Notes: generated from the letters alone by a model not told the origin. Shown: positions 46,692-57,778, counted from the first letter of the stretch. The stretch: 64,000 bases of DNA from Pelosinus fermentans JBW45 (GCF_000271665.2 NZ_CP010978.1:1024501-1088500), one strand, 5' to 3'. Numbers and translations: made by a program.

Positions 46692-46787
46692 TAGTTAAAT
46701 TGAAGTTAGTTGTTTAAAGTACATTTATTTAGTAAATCTTGGAGAGTATAAGTATAAGATAAATTATTAAGAGGGTAAAGATCTTGA

Positions 46788-48305
<1,518 letters not shown>

Positions 48306-48323
48306 ATCCAATTTAATAGCTAT

Positions 48324-48403
48324 AAAAGGGCTGAGATAAGAGATCCCTTTGTGTTCGATCAAACGGATACAAAGGGATCATATTTGCTTTTCCTGATTCT
48401 CAG
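48324..48403 (+). promoter_or_regulatory. Switch-like RNA structure between glpK and glpA
   Basis: An 11-bp perfect hairpin (GATCCCTTTGT at 48342-48352 with ACAAAGGGATC at 48369-48379) is enclosed by a 6-bp outer stem (CTGAGA at 48331-48336 with TCTCAG at 48398-48403). An upstream AAAGGG (48325-48330) could pair instead with the same CCCTTT, giving two mutually exclusive folds. The run after the hairpin is not a strong U-tract. It may be a glpK terminator, an mRNA-processing element or a regulatory leader for glpA. Confidence 0.4.
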
Positions 48404-48443
48404 GTATAGTCTATAATTATGGGAAGCGCGGAAAGAATACAGG

Positions 48444-48525
48444 TAACCGCAGAGGCGCAGAGCGCACTGAGGGATATTTTTATATCTATCTATTTTTCTC
48501 TGTGTTCTCTGCGCCTCTGCGGTTA
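48444..48525. repeat. Dispersed palindromic element (AACCGCAGAGGCGCAGAG), copy 1
   Basis: An 82-bp imperfect inverted repeat with outer arms TTAACCGCAGAGGCGCAGAG-like in both orientations around an AT-rich centre. Related copies lie at 60083-60165 and 63957-64000, all between genes. It resembles a REP-like intergenic palindrome and has no coding capacity. Confidence 0.85.
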
Positions 48526-48581
48526 AACACAGGTGCAGGTAAGCTCTATTTCATTATTTTATTTCTAGAAGGGGGATTGAG

Positions 48582-50198
48582 ATGCAAAAGACGACAGTTG
48601 TAGTAATTGGTGGCGGTGCCACAGGGGTTGGTATTCTGCGTGATTTATGCATGCGGGGAGTTGATGCAATTCTTCTTGAGCAGCAGGATTTAGCCTATGG
48701 CACCAGCTCACGTTATCATGGACTTTTGCATAGCGGTGGTCGTTATGCGGTAAAAGATGCCGAGGCAGGCAAAGAATGTATTGAGGAAAATACCATTTTG
48801 CGTAAAATTGGCAGACATTGTGTAGAGCAAACGGAAGGTTTTTTTGCCCGAACTCATTTAGATGATGAGGCATTTGAAGGAAAATGGGTGGAGGCATGCG
48901 CAAAAGTAGGGATTCCTACTATTCCCATTTCGGTAGAGGAGGCTCTTCGTTTAGAACCCAATCTGAGTCCCAAAATTAAGTCTGTATATCGGGTGCCGGA
49001 TGCGGCCATCGATGGTTTTCGTATGGTTTGGCAAAATGTAGCGTCTGCCCGTAAATATGGCGGACGGGTACTAACGTATACCACAGTTGTGGGTATTGAA
49101 CACAGCAATAATCAAGTTGTAGGCATTAAAGTTCGCAACACGTTAACTGGTGAAGTCAGCAATATTGCTTGTGATTTCATTGTCAGTGCTGCTGGCTCCT
49201 GGGCTGGGGAAATTGCTGCTTTGGCAGGGATTAACGTAAATGTGCAGCCGGATAGAGGGACTTTAATTGCTTTTAATCATCGTATTACCAGCCGTATCGT
49301 GAATCGTTTGCGTCCGGCTTCCGACGGAGACATTTTTGTTCCCCACGGTTCTATTACGATTTTAGGTACAACATCTGCATCAGTAAACAAGCCAGATGAT
49401 ACGGTGCCGAATGCAAAAGAAGTAGTAGAACTCTTAAATATTGGGGAAGCTTTATTTGAAGACATTAGGAGTTATCGTATGCTCAGAGCTTTTGCCGGAA
49501 CCAGACCACTGTATAGTGCTGATCCAAATGCAACAGGCCGCGGTGCATCTCGTGGTTTTGTGACTCTTGATCATGCTCATGACGGATTAAAGGGCTTTGT
49601 CAGCGTAGTAGGAGGAAAATTCACCACCTATCGCTTAATGGCAGAAAAGGTAACGGATTTAGTATGCGGTTACTTGAATGTCAAAACACCTTGTCGTACG
49701 GCGGTAGAAAACCTTGTTGAGGATACTTCTCCAGCACTGATGGCGAAAGCTCGCTTATACTTTCCTGCTTATGGTGCTGAACTTGCTGCTTCACGATTAG
49801 GTTCAGAAGGCTTGGAAAAGGTAATTGCCCGTATACAGGAAAAACCGGAAAAACGCCAATTATTGTGTGAGTGTGAAAATGTAACTATGGCTGAAGTGGA
49901 AGAAGCGGCAGCTGACAGTACCAGCTATATGATTAGTGATGTTCGTCGTAAGACTCGTATGGGGATGGGAACTTGCCAGGGAGCTTTCTGCACATTCCGC
50001 AGTGTAGGCGCAGTGGACGCAAATGGATTGTCATGGGGCAAAGATACCAATGTGTTATTTAAAGAATTCCTGCAAGGCCGCTGGAAAGGGATTCGTCCTA
50101 TTTTGTGGGGCAATGTCATGCGTGAAATGGAACTGACCCGGGGAATTTATGAAGGAACTTTAAACATAAATGGAGCGATTGACAATGAGGGAATATGA
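48582..50198 (+). CDS. glpA: Anaerobic glycerol-3-phosphate dehydrogenase, subunit A
   Basis: A 538-residue FAD enzyme subunit close in length to enterobacterial GlpA (about 542). It starts with an FAD-binding VVVIGGGATGVGILRD loop. The catalytic oxidoreductase domain carries SSRYHGLLHSGGRY, and the C-terminal BFD-like iron-sulfur region carries LLCECENVTM and GMGTCQGAFC. With GlpB and GlpC it oxidises glycerol 3-phosphate to DHAP and passes electrons to the quinone pool under anaerobic conditions. GGGGGA precedes the ATG. Its end overlaps the start of glpB by 14 bases, so expression is coupled. Confidence 0.96.
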   Translation: MQKTTVVVIGGGATGVGILRDLCMRGVDAILLEQQDLAYGTSSRYHGLLHSGGRYAVKDAEAGKECIEENTILRKIGRHCVEQTEGFFARTHLDDEAFEGKWVEACAKVGIPTIPISVEEALRLEPNLSPKIKSVYRVPDAAIDGFRMVWQNVASARKYGGRVLTYTTVVGIEHSNNQVVGIKVRNTLTGEVSNIACDFIVSAAGSWAGEIAALAGINVNVQPDRGTLIAFNHRITSRIVNRLRPASDGDIFVPHGSITILGTTSASVNKPDDTVPNAKEVVELLNIGEALFEDIRSYRMLRAFAGTRPLYSADPNATGRGASRGFVTLDHAHDGLKGFVSVVGGKFTTYRLMAEKVTDLVCGYLNVKTPCRTAVENLVEDTSPALMAKARLYFPAYGAELAASRLGSEGLEKVIARIQEKPEKRQLLCECENVTMAEVEEAAADSTSYMISDVRRKTRMGMGTCQGAFCTFRSVGAVDANGLSWGKDTNVLFKEFLQGRWKGIRPILWGNVMREMELTRGIYEGTLNINGAIDNEGI

Positions 50199-51432
50199 TA
50201 TTGTAGTAATTGGCGGCGGCTTAGCAGGTTTAATGGCGGCGGCAGCAGCGACAAAACGCGGCAAGAAAGTAACACTATTGTCTTTAGGTTCAGGAACTTT
50301 AACCATTGGAGGCGGCATCGTTGATGTAATGGGATATTTGGAAGGCGGCATACCAGCAGCTACTCCAAGTGCGGGTCTGCTGCAAGTCGGCGCTGGACAT
50401 CCGTACAAAAAAATTGGTCGGCCGGCAATCGAAGAATCCATTCGCTTCTTTAAAGAAATTTGCGAGCAAGAAGGATATTCCTATATCGGAAATCTAGACA
50501 AAACGCAATGGATACCGACTGCTGCTGGTACATTAAAACCAACTTGCCTTGTTCCAAGAACAATGGACACAACAGAACTTAAAAAAGCAGACAAAGTAAC
50601 TGTATTGGGTTTTGATGCATTAAAGGATTTTTATCCTAGCTTAATAGCTAAAAACTTTAAAAAGATTCCTGCATTTGCGCAAAAAGAGTATGAAGTCGTG
50701 ATGATTGATCCAAAATTATCTGAAGGCCGCGATGTTACTGCTCTGGATGTGGCTCGTTGGTTAGATACAGAGGAAGGTCTTGCAAGCTGCATTGAAAAAA
50801 TGCGTAACGTGATTGATTCCGGTAGTGTGGTTATCATTCCGCCTATATTAGGGACTCGTCCGAGCTATGCAGTTAAAGAAAAATTAGAAAAAGCTTTAGG
50901 GTGTCATTTCGTAGAAACAGCTTCTGTGCCTCCGTCTATTACTGGTTTGCGCCTGCGTACCATGTTAGTACGATATCTGAAGAAAAATGGCGTACGAATT
51001 GTAGAACAAGCTATTGTAGCAAAATCCATTGTGGAAGACGGCAAATGCGTGGCAGTGATCACAGAAGGTGTGGATCGGGAACGTACCTACTATGCTAAAT
51101 CCTTTATTTTAGCAAATGGCGGTTTCTATGGCGGTGGTCTGCTTGCAGAGCCAGGTAAGGTGATCGAGCCTATTTTCAATTTACCAGTAGAGGCTCCAAC
51201 GGATCATGAATTGTGGGCGAATTATTCTTTATTCTCCAGTGAAGCACAGCCTTTTGCGAAACTTGGTTTAGATGTTGACGAAAAAATGCGTCCTCTTGAT
51301 GCCAACGGCAAAGTGCTACTAAATAATGTTTTTGTTGCGGGACGTAATCTGCGCGGCTATGATTTCAGCTTTGAGAAATCAGGGAATGGTGTAGCAATTG
51401 CGTCAGGTTATCAAGCGGCTATGTCAGTGTAA
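50185..51432 (+). CDS. glpB: Anaerobic glycerol-3-phosphate dehydrogenase, subunit B
   Basis: A 415-residue flavoprotein subunit (enterobacterial GlpB is about 419). The N-terminus YDIVVIGGGLAGLMAA is a dinucleotide-binding loop, and the C-terminus shows the second flavin-contact region GYDFSFEKSGNGVAIASGYQ. The ATG at 50185 is preferred over one at 50170 because it gives the family's usual short N-terminus and has a GGAG 8 bases upstream; both overlap glpA. It forms the catalytic dimer with GlpA. glpC follows 14 bases downstream. Confidence 0.95.
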   Translation: MREYDIVVIGGGLAGLMAAAAATKRGKKVTLLSLGSGTLTIGGGIVDVMGYLEGGIPAATPSAGLLQVGAGHPYKKIGRPAIEESIRFFKEICEQEGYSYIGNLDKTQWIPTAAGTLKPTCLVPRTMDTTELKKADKVTVLGFDALKDFYPSLIAKNFKKIPAFAQKEYEVVMIDPKLSEGRDVTALDVARWLDTEEGLASCIEKMRNVIDSGSVVIIPPILGTRPSYAVKEKLEKALGCHFVETASVPPSITGLRLRTMLVRYLKKNGVRIVEQAIVAKSIVEDGKCVAVITEGVDRERTYYAKSFILANGGFYGGGLLAEPGKVIEPIFNLPVEAPTDHELWANYSLFSSEAQPFAKLGLDVDEKMRPLDANGKVLLNNVFVAGRNLRGYDFSFEKSGNGVAIASGYQAAMSV

Positions 51433-51446
51433 GGGGAGAAAAAATA

Positions 51447-52643
51447 ATGAAGAAACATCATAATAATCCAGATAGCTGTACAGCTTGTACGGTGTGTATT
51501 GCCAATTGCCCGGTAACAGCTGCGACTCGGAAGTTTCGTGGGCCTAAAATGGTTGGTCCTACCTTAGAAAGAATGAGATTATCACAAGATGACATAGAAC
51601 CTTCTTTGGAGTATTGTTCTAATTGCAAGAATTGTGATATGTCATGTCCTTCTGGTGTTCCTATTTCAACGCTTAATATGTTAGCTCGAGCTAAATATTT
51701 TAAGAATCGTAAACGCAGCTTACGGGATTGGATTTTATCTCATGGCGAAAAAATGGCTAAATTGAGTGCTGCTACTCCAGGTATGGCTAATTTTGGAATG
51801 AAAATGAGTCGGGGCATATTGAAAAAGATTGGTATCTCTGATAAGGCGCCATTGCCGGCATATGCATCAAAATCTTTTAGCAAATTGTTTAAAAATCTGA
51901 AACAAACCAGTTACCCGGATAAGGTTGTATTTTATCCTGGCTGCTTTATTAATTACAACGATCCCCAAGTTGGCATGGATTTTGTAGCTGTTATGCAAGC
52001 CAATAAATTGGAAGTGATCGTAGAAGAAGGGTTTGTTTGCTGCGGTTCTCCATTAGTAGTAAACGGATTTTTGGATGAAGCAGAAGAAAATGCAAAACAG
52101 AATGTTCAAATCCTCAAGAAATGGACAGATAAAGGATATCCGATCATTACTTGCTGCACCAGCTGCGGTTTGATGTTGAAACAAGAATATCAGGAACTGT
52201 TCCATATTGAAGGCGTGGCAGAATATGCAAAACATTTATATGATGCAGATGAATTTTTACTGGATCTTCATGATCAAGGACGTTTGAATACAAACTTTGG
52301 CACATTAAATGAAAAATATATGTATCATGCTCCTTGTCATTTAAGAGCGCAAGGTATGGGGTTACCGGGAGTCGAGTTGTTAGCTTTAATTCCAGGGCTT
52401 GATGTGCAAGATGCAGATGCTGGTTGTTGTGGCATTTCGGGTAATTATGGTTTTAAAGACGACAAATATGATATTTCCATGGAGATCGGCTCAGGCTTAT
52501 TCAAAACGATTAAAGAGAGTGGTCGTGATACCGTTGTTTCGGAATGTGGAACATGCCGTTTACAAATTGGCCACGGAGCAAATGTAAAAACCTTGCATCC
52601 TTTGACATTGGTGCGTAAATCCTATGAAGCTTACCACAAGTAG
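51447..52643 (+). CDS. glpC: Anaerobic glycerol-3-phosphate dehydrogenase, subunit C (Fe-S, membrane anchor)
   Basis: A 398-residue iron-sulfur subunit (family about 396). Two ferredoxin-type clusters are at the N-terminus (CTACTVCIANCP and CSNCKNCDMSCP). Two Cys-rich CCG-type repeats follow (FYPGCFINYNDP with CCGSPL, and HAPCHLRAQG with CCGISGNYGF). It links the GlpAB flavoprotein dimer to the membrane and passes electrons to menaquinone. AGGGGAG lies before the start. It is the last gene of the glpABC set. Confidence 0.96.
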   Translation: MKKHHNNPDSCTACTVCIANCPVTAATRKFRGPKMVGPTLERMRLSQDDIEPSLEYCSNCKNCDMSCPSGVPISTLNMLARAKYFKNRKRSLRDWILSHGEKMAKLSAATPGMANFGMKMSRGILKKIGISDKAPLPAYASKSFSKLFKNLKQTSYPDKVVFYPGCFINYNDPQVGMDFVAVMQANKLEVIVEEGFVCCGSPLVVNGFLDEAEENAKQNVQILKKWTDKGYPIITCCTSCGLMLKQEYQELFHIEGVAEYAKHLYDADEFLLDLHDQGRLNTNFGTLNEKYMYHAPCHLRAQGMGLPGVELLALIPGLDVQDADAGCCGISGNYGFKDDKYDISMEIGSGLFKTIKESGRDTVVSECGTCRLQIGHGANVKTLHPLTLVRKSYEAYHK

Positions 52644-52798
52644 GATTATTCTTGACTGAATTCCTTGAATACACTCTACCTGGTGGCTAATGCCTAATGC
52701 AGCAGCAAATCATAGTTGGGTGAAAATTGGCCCTGCAGTAGAATTTGGTTTGATTCATAGTGCTAAATGCTGAATACACTTATGGGAGGGAAAACCTT

Positions 52799-54718
52799 AT
52801 GATACAGAAAAAAGTAGGTCTGTTTCACTTGATGATCGTGATGCTCGTTGGTATAATAGCACCATATCTAGTGGAGTATATAGGGAATTTGGGAACAATA
52901 GTAAGCGTTTTGGCAGTGGCTGGTGTTTCAACAGCCGTTTTAATCAGAACTTGGCCTCGGACTGGAGACATAGAGAGAAGTCAGGTCCAACCTTCTGTAA
53001 AGCAAACTCAATCGATGCCCCAGGTGGATATGTATGGTATTTCCGAAGATTTATCCTTTGTATCCCAGCAGTTGGCTTGGGTTGCAGGACATAGCAACAC
53101 TGCATTAAAAAAGCTAACCAAACAGTCCAATACCATAGCGCAAGAAAGTGAAACCACAGCAAGCAGTGCCCAGGAGGCTTCTGCAGGTGTAGAAGAAATT
53201 GCTTCCAATGCAGCGGTTGTGGCAAATGCTTCCCAGCAAGCTTTAAAACAATGTCAGAGTTCTTCGCAATTAGCACTCAATAATCAGCTGCAAATTACCC
53301 AGGCAAGCAATACCATGCTGGAAGTAGCCCAGGTAGTGGAAACCTCGGTACGTGATATGGAAGAGTTGAATGTAGCATCAAAACGAATTGGTGCTTTTGT
53401 GGGCAAAATTCAAGGGATCGCCAGCCAAACGAATTTATTGGCTTTGAATGCAGCCATTGAGGCAGCCCGTGCGGGAGAACAAGGCCGGGGGTTTGCCGTT
53501 GTGGCAGAAGAAGTACGTAAATTGGCCAGTGAGAGTGAAGCCGTAACTCATGAAGTGGAAGAAACGGTGAGGGATATCACCAATCGTACGAGCTATGTTA
53601 CGGCACATATGCAAGGCAGTAAGGAAAAAATTCAGGGCATTGAGCAATTGGCAAGAAAATCTGCAGAGAGTATGCAGGAAATCGTGAATACTGTTAACGA
53701 AATTGAAAGCACAGTAGAAAAATTGTGCAGCCTCTCCAATGACCAGCAAATGACCACAGAACAAATGGCCCAAGCGGTAGAGAGTATTGGGAGTGCTACC
53801 GTTGAAATTGCTGCTGGCACGCAAGAAGCATTGAAAAGTATTGGCCAGCAGGAACATGATATTGAAGAAGTATATGCATTAACGAAAAAAATGACAGCTG
53901 CTGTAGATCAAATACAAGAAGTTGCCGCTATTTTTAAAACCGGTAAAGAATTAGTATTTGGTTTTAACCCTTTTACAGCACCACAAATAATTAAAGAAAA
54001 TTATACGCCGATATTAGAAACGATTGCCAAGAAATTAGGACTAGAACCTAAAATCATTATCGTTTCTGATTATGATTCTTTGGGGCGGTCCTTACTGAAA
54101 GGTACAATTGATGTAGGGTGGTTTTCTCCTTTTGCCTATGTTTCTGCAAAAGATAAAGGTGAGATTACTCCTTTGGTGACTACGGTAGTGAACAAAAATG
54201 CTTCCTATCATGGTTATATCATTGCTCGTAAAGATAAAGCGTTTCAGTCGATAGATAGTCTGCAAGGTAAACGTTTTGCCTTCGTTGACAAACAATCAGC
54301 CTCTGGATACGTGTATCCAAAGGCCATGTTATTAGAACAAGGTAAAGATCCGGAAACATTTTTTTCGGAGACAGTCTTCTTAGGCAGTCACAATCGGGTC
54401 ATTGATGCAGTCCTGGATGGTACGGTTGATGCAGGAGCTACCTATTCAGAAGCTGTAGAAACTGCTAAAGAGTATGGACTTGCTGTACATAATTTGGTAA
54501 TATTAAAGCAAACCGATGCGATACCTAAAGATGTTATTGCTGGGCGACCTGGACTTGATGAACAATTGTTGGCAAGTCTTAAACAGGTTTTTATAGAAAC
54601 TACCGATAGGACATCTACACATGCTTCAGTAATGAAAAAAACTGGATTAAATGGTTTTATTGAAGCCCAGGATCAGGTGTATGATGTGATCAGAAAAGCA
54701 GCCAATGTACTAAAATAA
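52799..54718 (+). CDS. Chemoreceptor fused to a PhnD-like substrate-binding domain
   Basis: A 639-residue protein. Two closely spaced transmembrane helices are at the N-terminus (about 8-50) with almost no loop between them and no HAMP domain. An MCP signalling coiled coil follows (about 90-380) with the conserved hairpin tip [20 protein letters not shown]. The C-terminal region (about 382-639) resembles PhnD/phosphonate-type binding proteins ([55 protein letters not shown]). With this topology the binding domain should be in the cytoplasm, which is odd for a family that is usually extracytoplasmic. The ATG at 52799 is chosen because GGGAGGG lies upstream; an upstream in-frame ATG at 52760 lacks one. 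The ligand is unknown. Confidence 0.88.
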   Translation: MIQKKVGLFHLMIVMLVGIIAPYLVEYIGNLGTIVSVLAVAGVSTAVLIRTWPRTGDIERSQVQPSVKQTQSMPQVDMYGISEDLSFVSQQLAWVAGHSNTALKKLTKQSNTIAQESETTASSAQEASAGVEEIASNAAVVANASQQALKQCQSSSQLALNNQLQITQASNTMLEVAQVVETSVRDMEELNVASKRIGAFVGKIQGIASQTNLLALNAAIEAARAGEQGRGFAVVAEEVRKLASESEAVTHEVEETVRDITNRTSYVTAHMQGSKEKIQGIEQLARKSAESMQEIVNTVNEIESTVEKLCSLSNDQQMTTEQMAQAVESIGSATVEIAAGTQEALKSIGQQEHDIEEVYALTKKMTAAVDQIQEVAAIFKTGKELVFGFNPFTAPQIIKENYTPILETIAKKLGLEPKIIIVSDYDSLGRSLLKGTIDVGWFSPFAYVSAKDKGEITPLVTTVVNKNASYHGYIIARKDKAFQSIDSLQGKRFAFVDKQSASGYVYPKAMLLEQGKDPETFFSETVFLGSHNRVIDAVLDGTVDAGATYSEAVETAKEYGLAVHNLVILKQTDAIPKDVIAGRPGLDEQLLASLKQVFIETTDRTSTHASVMKKTGLNGFIEAQDQVYDVIRKAANVLK

Positions 54719-54746
54719 AAAGTGAAGAGAGTGTGAATGTAGTAGT

Positions 54747-56501
54747 ATGATCAAGAAGACGAAAATTGTTTGTACAATGGGTCCAAGCACAGGGAAACAA
54801 GAAATCATGGAAAAATTAATAGAGTCAGGTATGAATGTAGCGCGCTTCAATTTTTCCCATGGTGACCATGCAGAACACAGTGTTCGCATCAACATGCTGC
54901 GTGCAGCAGCGGCAGCCAAGAAAACTCCAGTAGCCGTATTACTCGATACCAAGGGACCAGAAATGCGTCTTGGCAATTTTGTAGAAGGCAAAGTGACCAT
55001 TGAACAAGGTCAGAAATTCATCCTAACCTCCAGAGACATAGAAGGTACAAAAGAGATTTGCTCCGTGAATCATCGTCATTTGCCCCAGGAAGTAGCTGCC
55101 GGCAATCAAATTTTGCTATCCGATGGACTGATTTGTCTTCAAGTTGATAAAGTAGAAGGCGATGATATTCATACTACGGTATTAAATACGGGTGTGATTG
55201 GGAATCGCAAACGTGTAGCAGCCCCTGGTGTATCGGTCAATTTACCCCCTTTATCGGAACAAGATATTAAAGACGTATTATTTGCTGCCAAAGAAGGCAT
55301 GGATTTTATTGCAGCCTCCTTTATCCAAAGAGCAGCTGACGTATTGACCATTCGCAAATTATTGGAAGAAGCCAACTCCGATATCCATATTATCTCTAAA
55401 ATTGAAAATGCTGAAGGCGTAAAAAACATTGATGAAATCATTAAAGTATCCGATGGAATCATGGTTGCCCGAGGTGATTTAGGAGTAGAAATTCCAACGG
55501 AAGAAGTGCCATTGGTACAAAAAATGATCATTGAAAAATGTAATAAATTAGGCAAACCTGTTATTACGGCCACTCAAATGCTAGAATCCATGATCAACAA
55601 TCCTCGCCCTACCCGTGCAGAAGCCAGTGATGTTGCCAATGCCATTATGGATGGAACGGATGCCATCATGCTCAGTGGTGAAACAGCCAGCGGCGATTAC
55701 CCAGTAGAAGCGGTACAAATGATGTCCAAAATAGCAGTACGTACGGAACAAGAGTTAAAATACAGTGAAATCCTGCATAATAAAGGCGTGTTAACCCAAC
55801 GTACCACAACGGAAGCCATCAGTCATGCAACGGTACAAGTAGCTCACGAACTTAATGCAGCCTCCATTATTACCGATACCCAAACCGGCTACAGTGCCAG
55901 AATGGTATCCAAATACCGTCCTTTGGCTCACATTGTAGCGGTAACACCTTATGAAAGAACCGTTCGAAAAATGCTTCTGCTGTGGGGTGTACAGCCAGTG
56001 CTGCGATCAGCAACAAAGAATAGTGATGAAATGGTACAAAATGATATTAACAGTGCAGTTGCCTCCGGAATTGTCAATGAAGGTGATTTAGTTGTAATTA
56101 CGGCTGGTGTTCATGCAACGGGCACAGGAACGACGAATATGATTCGCGTGCACGTAGTCGGCAATATTATATTACGAGGCGTTGGTATTGGTGCAACAGC
56201 CGTAACGGGTAAAGTTTGCGTAGCCCATTCCATCAAAGATGTGCAGAGCAAATTTAAAGAAGGCGAAATACTAGTGGTTTCTCATGTAGATGATGAAACG
56301 GCTAAATATGCAGCCAAAGCGTCAGCTGTGATAGCAGAAGAAGGCGGCTTGACCTCTCATGCAGCAATTGTAGGCATTAGTGCAGGGATACCGGTGATTG
56401 TGGGTGCAGATGGTGCTACCGAACGCTTAACCGATGGTGCGGTTGTGACAGTAGATGCAGCTCGCGGATTAGTTTACAGCGGCGAAATTAACGCACGGTA
56501 A
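54747..56501 (+). CDS. pyk: Pyruvate kinase with C-terminal PEP-utiliser-like domain
   Basis: A 584-residue enzyme, the length of Bacillus-type pyruvate kinases with an extra C-terminal domain. The core shows KIVCTMGPST, ARFNFSHGDH, DTKGPEMRLG, MVARGDLGVEIP and the active-site signature around ITATQMLESMI. The last 110 residues form a swivelling phosphohistidine-like domain with EEGGLTSHAAIVGISAGIPV. It converts PEP and ADP to pyruvate and ATP. It lies 28 bases after the chemoreceptor gene with only a weak ribosome site (GAAGAGAGTG). It is upstream of, and probably separate from, the cggR operon. Confidence 0.96.
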   Translation: MIKKTKIVCTMGPSTGKQEIMEKLIESGMNVARFNFSHGDHAEHSVRINMLRAAAAAKKTPVAVLLDTKGPEMRLGNFVEGKVTIEQGQKFILTSRDIEGTKEICSVNHRHLPQEVAAGNQILLSDGLICLQVDKVEGDDIHTTVLNTGVIGNRKRVAAPGVSVNLPPLSEQDIKDVLFAAKEGMDFIAASFIQRAADVLTIRKLLEEANSDIHIISKIENAEGVKNIDEIIKVSDGIMVARGDLGVEIPTEEVPLVQKMIIEKCNKLGKPVITATQMLESMINNPRPTRAEASDVANAIMDGTDAIMLSGETASGDYPVEAVQMMSKIAVRTEQELKYSEILHNKGVLTQRTTTEAISHATVQVAHELNAASIITDTQTGYSARMVSKYRPLAHIVAVTPYERTVRKMLLLWGVQPVLRSATKNSDEMVQNDINSAVASGIVNEGDLVVITAGVHATGTGTTNMIRVHVVGNIILRGVGIGATAVTGKVCVAHSIKDVQSKFKEGEILVVSHVDDETAKYAAKASAVIAEEGGLTSHAAIVGISAGIPVIVGADGATERLTDGAVVTVDAARGLVYSGEINAR

Positions 56502-56547
56502 TAGTTTGAAAATTATTTACAATTTTTATCGTAATTTTTGCTAAAAC

Positions 56548-56577
56548 TAGCAGGAGTTACTTATTGTATGGCGAAGT
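56548..56577 (+). repeat. TAGCAGGAG-N12-TGGCGAAGT repeat, copy 3
   Basis: Third copy of the element seen twice before glpF, with the same 9-base left arm, a 12-base spacer and a right arm differing at two bases (TGGCGAAGT). It sits between pyk and cggR. Confidence 0.75.
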
Positions 56578-56593
56578 TAGTATATTAGAAAAT

Positions 56594-56625
56594 AATATAC
56601 CTTACGCTAGTTAGTATATTTTTTT
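56594..56625 (+). terminator. Probable pyk terminator
   Basis: A weak AT-rich hairpin (AATATAC at 56594-56600, GTATATT at 56614-56620) is followed by a run of T. It separates pyk from the CggR operator just downstream. Confidence 0.5.
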
Positions 56626-56632
56626 GACAAGA

Positions 56633-56668
56633 TGGGACAAAAAATGTGCCATGGGGACGTTAAATGTC
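56633..56668 (+). promoter_or_regulatory. CggR operator
   Basis: Two direct half-sites match the known Bacillus arrangement CGGGAC-N6-TGTC-N4-CGGGAC-N6-TGTC. Here they read TGGGAC-N6-TGTG-N4-GGGGAC-N6-TGTC with exact spacing. The site lies 15 bases before the chosen cggR start, so CggR probably represses its own operon and is relieved by fructose 1,6-bisphosphate, as in Bacillus. Confidence 0.85.
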
Positions 56669-56683
56669 CCGAAGGAAGAGGTC

Positions 56684-57709
56684 ATGTGGAAAAAAGCCGT
56701 CCAGCTTCAGCGTAAAATTGCTCCTGAATTTATTGCAGCCATTGAAGAACGATATGATATTTTGAGATCCATTCAGCATAGCGAACCTGTGGGGCGAAGA
56801 GCATTAGCTGCTATTTTAGAAAAAGGCGAGCGAGTGGTGCGTGCCCAGGTAGAATTTTTGAAGAATGCTGGTCTGGTAGATTTCTCTCAAATGGGCATGA
56901 CAATCACGTTGGAAGGTCAGCTGCTGCTGAAAGATTTATCGGAATATATCAAAGCTCTTCATGGACTCACGACATTAGAAGATGAACTTTCGGAAAAGCT
57001 AGGACTTAAACAAGTCATTATTATTCCTGGTGACAGTGATAGTGACACTGCGGTACGCAGGGAATTAGGGCGTGCTGCTGCTAACGTACTGGCTCAATAT
57101 TTAAACAAGAATGATATGATTGTCGCGGTAAGCGGTGGAACCATTATGGCCAATGTGGCAGAAGCTATCCATTTCACTCAGCCTTCTGTTACAGTTGTTC
57201 CGGCTCGAGGCGGGCTTGGGGAAAAAGTAGAGAACCAAGCCAATACCATTGCGGCTGCTATGGCTACCAAATTAGGCGGCAAGTATCGTATGATTCATGT
57301 GCCTGAGGGGATCAGTGAAGAAATGCTCGGTGTGATGGTGGCTAATAATAGCAATATTCTCACTGTAGCAGATATGATTAAACATGCAGATGTTCTGATA
57401 CATGGTATTGGCCAAGCACAGGAAATGGCTGTTCGCCGAGGGTTTGATGATGAATTTGTTTCTAAACTCATCAATAGTGGTGCTGTTGGCGAGGCATTAG
57501 GGCATTATTGTACCGTAGAAGGTAAAAACATTTATATTACAAGTAGTGTGGGGTTACATCTGGATGATTTGGCGGATATCGGTGTAGTAGTGGCTGTAGC
57601 AGGAGGCCGAAGGAAAGCTGAGGCCATTGTGGCGGTTACGAATGCCGGTGGGCAGGATATTCTGATTACAGATGAATCTGCAGCCAAAGCCATTCAGAGT
57701 ATTATATAA
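56684..57709 (+). CDS. cggR: Central glycolytic genes regulator CggR
   Basis: A 341-residue SorC/DeoR-type repressor, almost the same length as Bacillus CggR (340). The N-terminal winged-helix region (about 20-90, GRRALAAILEKGERVVRAQVEFL) binds DNA. The C-terminal sugar-phosphate-binding domain starts around residue 110 (VIIIPGDSDSD, IVAVSGGTIMA). The ATG at 56684 is preferred to upstream in-frame TTG and ATG codons because GGAAGAGG lies just before it and because the upstream codons would place the operator inside the gene. It is followed by gap, pgk, tpiA, gpmI and eno, the standard CggR-controlled set. Confidence 0.95.
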   Translation: MWKKAVQLQRKIAPEFIAAIEERYDILRSIQHSEPVGRRALAAILEKGERVVRAQVEFLKNAGLVDFSQMGMTITLEGQLLLKDLSEYIKALHGLTTLEDELSEKLGLKQVIIIPGDSDSDTAVRRELGRAAANVLAQYLNKNDMIVAVSGGTIMANVAEAIHFTQPSVTVVPARGGLGEKVENQANTIAAAMATKLGGKYRMIHVPEGISEEMLGVMVANNSNILTVADMIKHADVLIHGIGQAQEMAVRRGFDDEFVSKLINSGAVGEALGHYCTVEGKNIYITSSVGLHLDDLADIGVVVAVAGGRRKAEAIVAVTNAGGQDILITDESAAKAIQSII

Positions 57710-57711
57710 GT

Positions 57712-57743
57712 CCTAATGGCATATCCTATGGAATGGTATTAGG
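57712..57743 (+). promoter_or_regulatory. Hairpin between cggR and gap
   Basis: CCTAAT (57712-57717) pairs with ATTAGG (57738-57743), with partial inner pairing. In Bacillus the cggR-gapA transcript is cut near this junction, leaving a more stable gapA message. A similar role here is only a suggestion. Confidence 0.35.
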
Positions 57744-57778
57744 CGAAAATAAATAGATAATTGGGAGGTATTTTTAAC

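Noticed and set aside
48324-48379. Resemblance to a TPP riboswitch (GGGCTGAGAT and CCCTTTG segments)
   Set aside because: The diagnostic GAACCTGATC and the terminal AGCG-TAGGGA part are missing, and the neighbours have nothing to do with thiamine. I kept it only as an unnamed structure.
56624-56629. TTGACA as a -35 box for cggR
   Set aside because: No acceptable -10 at 16-18 bases, and the hexamer follows the T-run of a hairpin. The position next to the operator is suggestive but not enough.
56624-56683. TTG-initiated 20-residue extension of CggR
   Set aside because: It would place the CggR operator inside the coding region and lacks a ribosome site. The family length fits the ATG at 56684.
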